The position numbers and the translations under genes were made by a program. DNA of 64,000 nucleotides from Notospermus geniculatus (taxonomy: Eukaryota > Nemertea > Pilidiophora > Heteronemertea > Lineidae): positions 115,648 to 179,647 of the forward strand of contig NMRB01000985.1 of assembly GCA_002633025.1 (NCBI GenBank), given 5' to 3'. Positions 28,457 through 40,143 of this stretch are shown here, piece by piece. Numbering within the stretch: the stretch's first letter is position 1; each line of letters starts with the position of its first letter. The notes beneath the pieces were generated by a model that saw nothing but the letters and a program-made list of their open reading frames with translations, was not told where the DNA came from and ran no database searches.

Positions 28457-31400
28457 CTAGGAGCCTCCTTTCCCAGCAAGTCTGTAGACACCTCCAGAAT
28501 ATATCAGTTTTTGTTCTTTCACTTTCCTATCCAAGAATGCTTTTAATTCTGGTATACTACACTCTGATGTTGTTGGTCCCTGCATGGCAAACATTTTCAA
28601 CGTCGAGTGTATCCGTTCAAGTGGAAGAGATTCTAGGTTTGTTAGCATCCCGACAATGTAGGACCAGTAGAGCTGAAATGAAACGGACAGATGTGAAAAC
28701 TTTAATGAAGCCTAAACAAAAGTGAGGAAATTCTCAGTTGCTCTCATGTGGTGCTGTTAAAAAGTTTGGGTTTATAGTCTAATATCAACAATGGTAGAGG
28801 TGTCATCCGACTTTACACTTTAACCCCAGTCTATCCTGAAACCTTTCAGTAGAACTCAGATGAGCTGCTCATTCAGCGCTACAATCTGAGCATTTCCGAC
28901 CGGTACCCATTATACACCTGGGTGGAGAGTAGGCCACTAAGGCAAAGAGACGTGCCCCAAGTCTCATGCCGAGTGGAATTTGAACCCGGGACCCTCTGAC
29001 CGCTAGTCGGACAAGACAGCCTCCAGTGATTCCTGGTGTTCAACATTCTGTACCTGTAGTTCCTCCTCCCTCTGATCCTGAGACGACGCCATCGCAGATT
29101 CTATCTCATCGTCATCGACGACGATGATGTCATGGTGACGTCCCTTCTGCTCCTCGAGGAGTGTAAACGTATCCGTTGCCTCCTCCTTTAGGATACCCTG
29201 GCTTTGCCAAAACGTGATCTTTCGTCGGAGAGCGGAGCTCGGCATGTGCATCACTTTGCCTAATTCTTCAATTGTCCACTTGGCTGAAAGATTGTACCGG
29301 TAATGTATTTAGTGTTCTGACAACAGACCACCTTGAATCAAATTCTAAATTTGTCCTGAAGCAGTCCATCCTCGCACCCAGGGTCTTCACAACTGCTCCC
29401 CTCCTCGCATTTGCATTAAGGGAGGGTACGACCATATTTGACCTGAGATTCTCAGGATGGAAGCAATCTGTATACTCACGTTTTTCTTGAAAATACCAGA
29501 GTATTGTCGCATGCACCGGAGAAACATTCAGTTCTAACTTTCTATCTTTCAACTCAATCTCTACGTTCATCAGACCTGAAAACAAAAGATCAATACTAAA
29601 TTAATCCTCATAGATAAGTTTTTCGATCCAAGATAGAACTGGGGGTTGACTGTCCCGTCATTTGTGGGCCTACTGATTCAACTCAGACACAGGATCTTAT
29701 CACTTATAAACCCAACCAAGAAAACGTGGGGAAAATCTCACATGGTTATCTCCACCTACCAAGATGGGGTTTCCAACTGAGGGTCCTATTTCCCTTAAGA
29801 GTCTCAAAAGCTTTTGTATAAGTATCCAATGATGATTGTAACTCAGCTGGTAGTTCAATCTTCTCCTCACGAAATGAGGGCCAGAACTGTGCAGACAGGA
29901 CCATGGCATTCACAGGTATTCCCTGAAGAGAAAATGACAGAATAGTTCGTGTGGTGAGCTTCATTCCAGCTATTAAGACATGACAACCAAGTGACTGGTA
30001 CCAAGTATGAACGGCCACCAAATTGAAAATGTCAGTTTACCTCATCCGTTACCATCTTTTTGGTCTTGGCATCAGCAATATGATGGTTGATCCTCCTGGA
30101 ATCTGCAACATCTTTCAGCATCACCTCACAGTAATGTAACTGTGCCTCACCAAACCGTAGCTTCAGCAGCTCCAAGTAGCGAATCTCTTTCTCCGTATCA
30201 TAGCTGAACTGTGTCAGGATACGGTCAGCCAGAAGGTTGCGGTATTCGTTAACGAAGAGCTCCTTGCTTCCGTAGATGTTGACCAGCATGCTGATGATGT
30301 CCGATGACCGACGACTCTTGGATGTCTTTCCTGAAAAGTACAAAATACATGTACACTTTTAGACAAACCAGTGATAAAGAATGATCTAGTGTACTGACAT
30401 ATAAATTGTGACCTGCTGTAGCAAAGTACATGAAGTACCGTAGGCGTGTGTCACAGGTGATCATCATTGGTCATCAGTTTACTCAACTATCATCACCGCT
30501 GTCCACTACTATTGTCAACCTGCAGAGACGTACATTTCAGCTGTTGTGTTGTAAGGCCATTATAGATTTGCCTGATGTTGTATATTGTGTATGAGCTAAC
30601 AATGCAGTTTTCGGCAATCGGCTCTTGATTCGATATTATCCACATGAGTTTAGTTTACCTGGGTCAGCATCCACAGGGTCTGGTACCCACTGCTCCCAGT
30701 CTTCTCCCACATCGTCACTATGGTAACTCTCATCAAGAACCAATGGTTGAGCTTTACAGAGTTCATCGGAGAGGTCACTGCTGCCCTCCTCCGTTAAGTT
30801 GGAGACGATGCAGCGCACGGTGTCGCTTCGGTTCCTAGAGAATTAGTGACAAAGATGTGCATGTAATATATTATGAATGAATCTGGTTTAAAACATGAAA
30901 TGTGGAAGTGAACCAGACCCAAGTTTGAACTAGCTGTGTGAAAGAGAACTGCTTCTCTATGGGCAACTCAACCACAGAAAACTATCGATAGTTTGTGTCA
31001 TTAAGACCGCCCCCATCAATGGGGCGGTCTTCCTTGTTTTTACTGAATTTCTCTCTCTCTCTGGATCTCTCCATCCAATCTGCGGTTTCACCACGATAAC
31101 TAACGAAAAACGCCATGTATCGCGGTAAAACTTTCAGGAATTATAGATATGCACATTACACAGAACCCTATTGATTCTTGGGGTCATCCGTGTACAAATA
31201 GTGCAAAATTTGGGTGAAATTTGTCATTTTTTCAAACTGTTGACTGAAATGCCATCTTCAGGCAATTCATAGTACTACTAGAATTTTGAAATTTGCTTTA
31301 CAGCAAATTTGATTGTCCCCACCAAGAAAGATGGAATCAAGTTACCTGTAGACCCTGTCCCAAATGTCTGCACCTACACGAGCCGATTTTGTTGTACCGG

Positions 31401-34400
31401 TATGACAGAGTTGTATCAGAATTGTCGTACCGATTTGTCGGGATCGGCTAATCTGCTTACACGGGACGATTTATTCATGCGTTCCTTAGGACCTCGTGTG
31501 TCATTAGGTAGACAACGTGGGGAGAAGCAGTCGATGTCGGGTGAAAATAGAACACCCAACTTCTGCATGCGATGACGCACCGACAACAAAACCGTCTCGG
31601 AAATCTAGTGGCCTACACGGTGTATTTTTGTCGAACGTCTCTGTCGACTGACACAAACAATCGTACCTACAGCATAATCGGCTCGTGTAAATACCGCTGA
31701 AGCACAGGCATCTCATACGTCTGTCTGTACTTTTGTAGGGGGAGGAGGGAGGTTTTTGGGGACCCTGGGGCTATACTATACCAGTGTATACACTATAAAA
31801 AGACAAGGCCTGCAACTGTCCATTCACCTGTCCCAGACACTCACTCACTTCAAACGCTCTGTACATCACTAAAAACACACTGACAACCCACAAACCTGAT
31901 ATCACTGTGAAGTATAATAATCCTTCCATTGTTTGAAATCCCAAATTTCGCCCCACATTGACTCTGTATGGTCCTTTCACGCAAATAATCAGCAAAAATC
32001 ACCATGAAATCTGCTCTCCGGATTATCCATCCCCTCACAAGACTGGTACCCTGTCCCACCATACCTCACGGATAAGGCCGTGAACAGTGTTGGGAACGAG
32101 TACTAGTCTCCAGTAATGGCTGAGGGGGATGGATAATCCGGAGAGCAGATTTCATGGTGATTTTTGTTGATTTTGTGCGTGAAAGGACCATACAGAGTCA
32201 ATGTGGGGCGAAATTTGGGATTTCAAACAATGGAAGGATTATTATAGCTCACAGTGATATCAGGTTTGTGGGTTGTCAGTGTGTTTTTAGTGATGTACAG
32301 AGCGTTTGAAGTGAGTGAGTGTCTGGGACAGGTGAATGGACAGTTGCAGGCCTTGTCTTTTTATAGTGTATACACTGGTATAGTATAGCCCCAGGGTCCC
32401 CAAAAACCTCCCTCCTACCAGCCTACCCCTACAAAAGTACAGACAGATGTATGAGATGCCTGTGGCTGAAGCCTTTCTGGGCAGTCTGGAGTTTATTAGG
32501 CCTAAGTATTTTTTTATTTGTTCAAGGAAAATGAAAGCAGCAGGAGAGCAATTTGTAAATTCAACCAGAGGCCTAGGCTGATCTCAGTCCTCCATGGCCC
32601 ATCTTGCAAGTTGCAGCCCAGCTGCTGACATCTGTGGACAGTCATGGATGCACCAGCACATAGCCATGATAGCCTAGGCATGGTCTCATCCATGTGCATG
32701 ATGATATGAATGGATGACCACGTACTTCGATGACCATTTTCTCTGATATCGTACATTCAGGGTAGACATTTTCTGCCGTCTGGCCGTGCGTGGGCTGGGC
32801 CTGCTGCGGCTTGCTTCGAATAATCAGTGAATCGTGTTATCACACATCCGACAATCGATTTATTGTGTATTGATGCATGCACGGGATTTCTATTTTCGGA
32901 CAATCACGATCAGCTGACGACGATGTAGGCCTATCGAAAGTCACGAGTAGGCCCTGGCCTATGGCCTGTATCTGTGTACCGGTACGTATAGGGGCCTAAA
33001 CGATCAATAGGCCTAGGTTTATTTCAAATTTCATGAAGTTAGGCTTGCAATGATCTGGGCTGGATGTGTGCAGACTGTCACGACACTGACCACGGCCATT
33101 TTCCACCGCGGATAATCACCTTCGACCAATCAGAGGCCGAATGGCCTGGCGCTACCTGTCCTAAATTTTGACAGCACGTGAACCAGTCTACGCATCAGAG
33201 ATCATTCCGCGCATCGCCACCTTTTCTTCCGTTGTCGTCGAAGATTATTAGGCCTAAGAACAAAGCTCTCCAGACTTTCCAATAAACGTGTCATGGCCCC
33301 AGCGGATTATTCATCGGTAGGCCTATCACCACTCATGCAGACATATTTTTAGACCTATAATGATCGCGTATGACTACATCCGCATTGCGTGATCAGGTGG
33401 GCTGTTCCATCATTCCACCGTCCCAAACACGTGGTTTTGTTTACATTTTACAAAACGGAGGGAGGCGTGCGTTTGTCAGTACGGCAAACGCGTAGATTTT
33501 GAACAAAAAATGCCATCAAAGTCATCGAAAGGGTAAGTTTTTTGAATATGTTAAACATTTCAGACATGAATAGGACAATACTCTTTAGGATGGCAATGGT
33601 CGATTTTGAATTTAGAGAGCCGTTTTCTTGGAAACAGTGGAAACTGCTCGAGGCAGAAGAAGAAGAAAAATCTTGCTAGTATCTTAGTGATTTCAATATT
33701 GTCCCCACAGGTGGCACTGGTGGGGACAATAATTACTGATTACTATCACTTACATACAGCATACAGCTAACATTACACATGTGCATAGTTTGTTCATGTT
33801 TGCTGAAGATGGCATTGTGATCACCCTGGACTGGTTCCTATCTTGATTGATTATTCAATGGATGTGGGGAAGAGTCAATCCCTTTCTGGTCCGCCACATA
33901 CCGGTACCTGTTATTGGACCCTGTTGGCAGTACATAGCACATAGTTCAGTTTATCACTGAATAGTAGTGACCTTTACAGCTTCTCCTTCTGAAGTTAGTA
34001 GGGAGAAGTCAAGTCTCCCTCTTTGGAAAAAAGTCTTTCTGCTTTTAGGAATGGGAGAATAAAAGTCTTTCAAAAACCTGACACCAACCCTGGCCGTTCG
34101 ATAATTCTCGATCAATCAACTGTGTCTTAGCTCCCAATTTCCAAGGGCGGTCTTTCAAATTGACTGGTAAGTCAATTTCTAGTTTGTCTTGGGCATAAAG
34201 TCGTATAGAAACCAACAATAGTGAATTGCCCATTCAGAGCCCTTACCAACTTCACATCTTATACATTCTGCAAGTAAGAATCCACCTAGGACAAGTCCTT
34301 GGGGACAAAATGTCCTGGGGCACAAAATGTCCCACTAACCGTGTTCTTACCGAAGATACTTTCTGACTGGCTCACAGACCAACTCCAAGATGACGCCTGT

Positions 34401-37089
34401 GGGGTCAAGGACCCTCAAAGCTCTGATCGCCGAGATATATGCTGTCAAAATATCTGATGTGTTGACACCTGCATTGGAATTGACAAGTATAGAGTTATGA
34501 TAACAGGTACCTAAATTTTAAGTCTCTACTCAGACTTTGATGAGTGAAACAAAGTATGGATGAGGCAAGCATTGGATCAGAATACCTAAGCAACCAAAAA
34601 CTCCGCTGAAAGTTGCCGGCGGACTAGGCTTAAGTCCAACAAACATGCCCAGTACCAACCTGGATGCAGCAACCTCGTCTCCAGGGCATTTTTCAACGAC
34701 ACCAGCAGTGTACTCCTCAGATCCGTCTTCTCCAAGCAAGTCTTCAGATCCAAGATGGCGGGCTCCGAATCTGGATATTCAATGATGATGTCAAAGAGTT
34801 CATGGATTCTCGCATCTGCGTATGTCTCGCACAGGAAGTGATGTAAGCGACTGTGGAATGACTCGACATTATTCTGTGATGTTGTGACGGTGCCTTCATA
34901 AACCCACGCCAGCCAGCCAACCACTTTCTTTTCCAACCACTGCAAGATAATACATGTACTCGACTCATTTGAGGAATGTGTCAAAGCTATCAAATAGATA
35001 AGGAACCTTCGATCTTCACTGCAAAAAATGACTTGAAAGAGGCAGAAAGTCAGCTCAATACAGGGTCGTCAGATTTCAAGAAATGGGTAACATTTCTGTG
35101 TCAAGACATTTACTGGTAGCCACACTCCTACCTACCTTTTCCAAACTTGACATGTAAGAAGTCTCAAAATTTCCCTTGCAAACATGAGTAATGTGTTGTT
35201 TGATCTGCTGGTGGCTGATAGCTGTGATGGATTCTCCGCACACTCGCTCCAGCAACCCAAGTTCATTTCTGTAAGGGACAAGGACACTTCACAGTCATCC
35301 GTAACCAAATATAATTATGCAATCGGTACAAAGTATGGTGCTTTGGCAGCAATAGGCCTTATACTGATTCATGCCAGTTATGGAGTTCCCTGATGTTTTG
35401 GGTTCGATCCGCTGTCGGAATGCGGCTCTTCTCTGGGTACTCTGGTTTCCTCCAGCTCCACATGTGGTTTGTGATGCTGGAACTTGGAAGGCGAAAATAA
35501 ACTTACAATAGTCTGTTCACCAAGTGGAATTTGGTGAGGATATCTTGGCTCTGACAAACTGCACCCTGGTCGGTGCAGACAGAACAACTGGCAGTGCTGG
35601 TACCTTCCTCTTCACAGTCTGAAAAGAGGAAAGAAACATCATTCAAGGTTTGAACAGATGTACCGTACTTTAACTTGGTGGGATAGTGTGCAGTCATGAT
35701 AGTGACCACAAAAATGACAGAAGTATGTTCCACTTGACTCAAAAAGCATGAAATAACACTACCGGTACCTTCCTCCTTGTCTTGACTCCTGAACACCTTG
35801 AAAGCCAGCGAGTAGAATTCGTTCACAGCATTGTCAAAATGTTTTGGCGTACAGTAGAATATCACTGATTTATACAGTGCCTCAACTTTCGCCTTGACAT
35901 CTGAATTTGTGTCCACAGCTTGTGAAATTCTCATGCAAATGTTTGTACAACTTTGATACTGCTGTAAGCTGCTGTGAAGTGTCTGGATGGTTGAACACAA
36001 ATGTGAAACAAGGCATTCTGAATTGTTCATGAAACTGTTCCAAAGTGTTGGGGAGATTCGCTGACGGAGGTCTTCTTGTAGTGTCTCCAGATACCATTCT
36101 TCGATGATCAGTCCGTAGTTATACTTCAGAAGCACATTTATAGCAGCACCAAGTTCTAAATCGGAGCCTACAGCATCACCCTGAAATGGAGATTTGAAGA
36201 TACCTTTGGATAATCCATGAAAATATTTTGATCATGTTGACTGCAATCTCATGATCTTCATTTCTAAGGCTAGGCCGCCTGGTGTGTAGTGCTACGCCTA
36301 CACGGCGTAGAGCTAATCTCTCTGTTCTACTAAGCACGCACTTGTGTCACCGAGAATAATCCAGTTAAATGTCAGACGGTTTGAAAACCAAGGCAGCAAG
36401 GCTGTCCCAGCCTTCTGAAGATGTCTGTCATGATGTGTCATGTGATTTCATCTGCTGACACACCAAGCGACCTCCATCACCCCATGCCAAAAAAGCAAAA
36501 GGCAGGCCCTTCGTCCTTCATTGTGCCGTGGTCTATTGATTTTTGAAACGATTGAAATGATCAAAACAAAGATCCAATGATACATTTTATCAAGGTCGTG
36601 TCCGAAAATAGATATCATTGACAGCTCAAACCTGTACAAATCGCGTAGGTACGATTGTCGGACAGAGGGAAAATTCGGATTTTGCGTGGGATGATCACAG
36701 ATTTGTCCCACAGAGAATGGGGGGATTTATTGAATACTACGTTAAATATACAAATTTAAGTGTTGGATAACATTTACTTGATTTGGTGACAGTGCAGACG
36801 TTATAACGTTCCAGGCACAATTTTGTTCTTCAAAATCGACCGCCATTTTGAAATGGCCGGGGCTATTCGTACCGTCACGGTGCAAATAACGCCAAACCAG
36901 ATCTTATTCGTACCGTGACGGTGTGAATAGTGCGCCGTCGGTTCTTAGTCCCACAGAGAATGGGGGGATTTATTGAATACTACGTTAAATATACAAATTT
37001 AAGTGTTGGATAACATTTACTTGATTTGGTGACAGTGCAGACGTTATAACATTCCAGGCACAATTTTGTTCTTCAAAATCGACCGCCAT
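28457..37089 (-). CDS. ANAPC2: Anaphase-promoting complex subunit 2 (complete, 12 exons; exon 1 duplicated)
   Basis: APC2 is the cullin-like scaffold of the APC/C ubiquitin ligase. It binds the RING subunit APC11 and drives mitotic exit. Exons: 36778-36846 (or the duplicate 37021-37089), 35769-36180, 35507-35618, 35136-35268, 34660-34939, 34351-34468, 30659-30834, 30041-30330, 29760-29922, 29480-29575, 29054-29283, 28457-28672. Phases close, giving 764 residues (human 822). Landmarks: MAVDFEEQNCAWNVI at the start; VVGWLAWVYEG and ALETRLLHPG in the middle; WVPDPVDADPGK, then the cullin-homology block SSDIISMLVNIYGSKELF, LLKLRFGEAQLHYCEVMLKD and SRRIN. The C-terminal winged helix has WTIEELGKVMHMP, and the end is LTNLESLPLERI and YSGGVYRL. 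A 3.5-kb intron (30835-34350) holds a long palindrome and a promoter-like island. The first exon lies about 0.7 kb from PGLS, head-to-head. Confidence 0.95.
28760..29018 (-). repeat. Second tRNA-derived SINE family, copy 2
   Basis: It matches 9236-9500 over its whole length with few changes. The tRNA-like head is at the right end on the minus strand (GGGTTCAAATTCC box B). It stops about 35 bp from the ANAPC2 exon 11 donor. Confidence 0.8.
30407..30560. mobile_element. GTGACC-type MITE, right end lost
   Basis: It begins 'ttgtgacctgctgtagcaaa' and shares the interior 'gatcatcattggtcatcagt' to 'gagacgtacatttcagctgt' with 8730-8921. The right terminal repeat is not seen. It lies in an ANAPC2 intron. 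Confidence 0.65.
31701..32466. mobile_element. 766-bp long palindrome (foldback element) in an ANAPC2 intron
   Basis: The left arm (31701-32038) and right arm (32132-32466) are inverted copies of about 335 bp around a loop of about 93 bp. Shared phrases include 'tgtacttttgtaggggg', 'ggctatactataccagtgta', 'cacctgtcccagacactcac' and 'ctctccggattatccatccc'. There are few differences, mainly a short insertion in the right arm. The arms have no coding frame of note. Confidence 0.9.
33050..33540 (+). promoter_or_regulatory. Promoter-like island with a short ATG exon, antisense in an ANAPC2 intron
   Basis: This stretch is richer in G+C than its surroundings and has CCAAT in 'ttcgaccaatcagag'. At 33510 there is ATG (MPSKSSK), directly followed by a GTAAGT donor. 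It looks like the first exon and promoter of a plus-strand gene, but I find no following exon. It may be a relic or a non-coding start. Confidence 0.3.
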
Positions 37090-37100
37090 TTTGAAATAGC
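36705..37100. repeat. Tandem duplication of the ANAPC2 first-exon block (153 bp x 2)
   Basis: 36705-36857 and 36948-37100 are direct repeats offset by 243 bp, with about two mismatches. Both contain the start codon (36844-36846 and 37087-37089), the same 23 codons and the same GTAAAT donor. The 90-bp spacer has two near-palindromes with ACCGTCACGGT and ACCGTGACGGT. Confidence 0.92.
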
Positions 37101-37809
37101 TCTGTGCAACACCGCCGATATTGAGAGTGAATAATTGTAAAATACCTGAAACTTCTGCAGTCAAATCTGTTCAAACTGTATTTAAATCTAGTAAATATTC
37201 AGTGCTTTTTGTTCATTTCATAATTCTTGTCAATCTTTCTAATAAAAGATTGATTGGTACAAAGTGCTGGGCCAGCGGAATAGAATCAGTGACTAGCTCT
37301 GCCTTCAGTAAACTGGTCACCTGCCCCGCGAGACGCAAGGACAAAGAATCAGTCTACCCTCTGTATGAATCCTCCGATTGAATATTAGATAAACACAAAA
37401 TACTTGGCCCCAACAAAGTCAATGGAACTAAAACGTTTGTTATAGCTGAAAAATATTCACAGCTATATATTTATTTACACGATCAACATCAATCTTGTAA
37501 TTCGAAAATTCGTGTGGTACAAAGTGCTGGGTTAACGGCGAAGAATCAGTGACTGAAACGGAACAATCTCGCCACTCAACACCTCTTGCCACTGTGCCCG
37601 CTCACTCTGCGATATTTTGAAAAATCGCAAATCTGCAATATCATATGTTCTTTCTAGAGAAAATTCGCTCATTTATCATCTATTCTATCATCTATTCATT
37701 GAAGTTATATTGCCGTACCTTGAGTTCGTTCATTTTACCATAAAGATGAATTATGAGAACTATTTTCTTCGCGCAAGTGACAGGGGTAGGTGTGATGCAA
37801 TCTCTAAAG
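37101..37809. promoter_or_regulatory. Divergent promoter interval between ANAPC2 and PGLS
   Basis: About 0.7 kb separates the outer ANAPC2 start from the PGLS start. It is AT-rich and has no TATA box placed clearly for either gene. A phrase 'ggtacaaagtgctgg' with 'gaatcagtgact' occurs twice (near 37255 and 37516). No coding exon is seen. Confidence 0.45.
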
Positions 37810-39513
37810 ATGGCCGCGCCGACGAAACACATTCACGAAAGTGACAAAATTGTCTCTGAAGTTCTGTGCAAATTTGTGGTCGACAAAGCTAAAACCAAGC
37901 TATCCAGAGTAGAGGACAGTTCACTGTTGGCCTGTCAGGTGGGATGTGAATGATAGCCAGCGGATAATTAGAATAATTTGCAAAAATATCGCCCAATGCA
38001 GTGTTGCCATCTATACCACCTAAGAGGAACTAGCATAAATCCTGCCCCATGCGGTGCTGCCATCTCTGTCCACCGCGTGGAACTAAAACAGGTTGTCATT
38101 TAAAGGGCGTCTCACAAAAGTTTTTACTACTCTTAAGAATTTTCTACATCATGAATATTCCGTCAATATTACCTTATTTTCGTCTTTTTTCCAGGTGGCA
38201 GCCTCGCAAAGTTTCTCAGCGATGGTCTTCTGTCCTTGAAGACAGATTGGTCAAAATGGCGTGTTTTCTTCTGCGACGAGCGCTATGTCCCTTTCACCGA
38301 TGGCGATTCCACTTACAAATATTACAAGGACAATCTCCTTGGAAAAATCAGCTTGTCCGATGATCACGTGTACAAAATTAATCCCGATATATCTGGTACG
38401 TTCTAGTGGAAACAACCAGAAGTTGTTACTTTATGGGCCGTATGCACCAAGAAAAGATTATCTTGAACTCTGGTTGAGCCACAACTTTTCCATTGTCACA
38501 TCATGCCCTGGCAAACCTGAACAACTGAAAAGTTGTGGCTCAACCCGAGTTCAAGATAATCTTCGTTTGGTGCAAATGGGCCTATAACTTAGTCGAAGTT
38601 GGAGTTGCGACTTTCTATTACCAGGTAGGCCCCAAACGGCCAGAACAGCTGGTGTTTGAGGGGTTCAGAACAGGCTGACAATAAGTGCTACATCAAGGAA
38701 CAGCCCTCGATTTTGTCTGTTGCAAGTTCAACATCTTGTCGTCGTCTACGATAGGCCTATTGGTACCAGTATCTTTAATTCTTAACCTGTAGCTTTTCCA
38801 CTTTCAGTTGAAGAGGCAGCAAATGATTACATATCAAAAATTCGTCAAGTCTTCCCGGGATCTGATGTCCCCAGGTTTGACATGTTGCTCCTGGGTATGG
38901 GACCAGATGGCCACACTTGTTCATTGTTCCCAGGACATCCTTTATTGGAGGTAGGTTTAAGCTTTTGGGTTGTTTTCATTGTTTGGTGACAGGGCCATTA
39001 TCAGTAACAAGGACCAATTTCTATCTCACAATGGGGTCTCAAAGTTTTTTCCTCTCATATCCTTTGATGTTTCTAGGTGACCGATGTGCTGATCGCCCCA
39101 ATCAGCGATTCACCGAAACCTCCTCCCAAGAGGATCACAATGACATTCCCGGTCGTGAACAACGCTGCCTGCTGCGTGTTTGCTTCCTGTGGTGGCGGGA
39201 AAGCTGAGATGGTGCAGGTAAGTCGTACGAACACACTGGGAATGAATTCATCGACTTTCAGGCAAGCGATGTACACGATGATGCTTGTATCATTAGACCA
39301 ACGTGAATGGTTCAAGGGTGCTCCCATCTGCAAATTTCCACCCTGGAGTTTTTCTCCATCTCTGTCAATCTTTACGAAATATCTCTTTATTTCCAGCGCG
39401 TCCTTGAAGGAAATGAAGCCGTCCCTCTCCCAGCGGCCCGAGTCCGACCAACCAACGGTGAACTTCACTGGTTCCTCGACATTCCAGCTGCAAGCCGACT
39501 GCAAAATAAGTGA
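37810..39513 (+). CDS. PGLS: 6-phosphogluconolactonase (5 exons, frameshift in exon 1)
   Basis: PGLS hydrolyses 6-phosphogluconolactone to 6-phosphogluconate in the cytosolic pentose phosphate pathway. Exons: 37810-37938, 38195-38395, 38808-38950, 39077-39217, 39397-39513. Exons 2-5 join in phase and show [21 protein letters not shown], the active-site region [29 protein letters not shown] and the C-terminal [15 protein letters not shown]. Exon 1 starts [15 protein letters not shown]. Its end must read FTVGLSG to make the conserved GLSGGSL across the splice, but those codons (37920-37938) are one base out of frame with the ATG. The only other frame is blocked by TAA at 37890-37892. So there is a one-base shift between about 37905 and 37920, either an assembly error or a true lesion. 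The rest is intact, about 243 residues (human 258). AATAAA follows at 39659-39664. Confidence 0.9.
38431..38588. mobile_element. Hairpin element in PGLS intron 2
   Basis: The left arm 'atgggccgtatgcaccaaga', 'gattatcttgaactctggtt', 'gagccacaacttttc' is met by its inverse on the right. The arms are about 56 bp and the loop about 40 bp. Confidence 0.8.
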
Positions 39514-39658
39514 TGAGCACGCACCTGGTTGTGCATACTGTATACCAGTAAAAAAACACTGTAATTATCCCATACGAATATCTCAACATTTAATACTGAT
39601 CCATGTTACAAATTATTTCATTCTGGTCAACAGAACACATCGGTGGGATGATCAGATG

Positions 39659-39664
39659 AATAAA
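39659..39664 (+). terminator. Poly(A) signal of PGLS
   Basis: AATAAA lies 146 bp past the PGLS stop codon. Confidence 0.55.
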
Positions 39665-40060
39665 AAAATGACATTGAAAACCGATGGATAACATTATGTG
39701 TTCAATATTCTTTTGAGTTATATCGGACAATAAGTCCAATTTGACGCGTTCTTTTTGGTTCAGTATTGGAATTTGATCAGCCACAAGGGTATCTTGGAAC
39801 AATAGCACCCCAACGAATTCTGATGCCTGCACTCTCTCTACAACTTACACCAAAGTGAATGTTTTCCGAACTACACCTCCGCTGCAATGCAGAAACCAAC
39901 GGAGGCAGCAGAATTTTTAATATGATTGTGAAAACATTGTATACCATTACTAATAATACTCTCCATTTTCAAAATGGACCAGCCATTTACTTGTTACTTC
40001 TATCATCATTCAGACATAAAATGAGCTTCAGTGGAATTCGGACAAAAAGCGAGTCCCAAG

Positions 40061-40143
40061 TATTTACTAGCGAGGCCTAGTATTTGCCAGCGAGGCCTAG
40101 TATTTACTAGCGAGGCCTAGTATTTACTAGCGAGGCCTAGTAT
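40061..40143 (+). repeat. ~20-bp unit repeated four times
   Basis: 'tatttactagcgaggcctag' recurs four times with one or two changes. Confidence 0.9.

Noticed and set aside
33000-33200. CpG-rich DNA as a bacterial contaminant or transferred gene
   Set aside because: No long reading frame or prokaryotic signals; SINEs and split genes lie on all sides.
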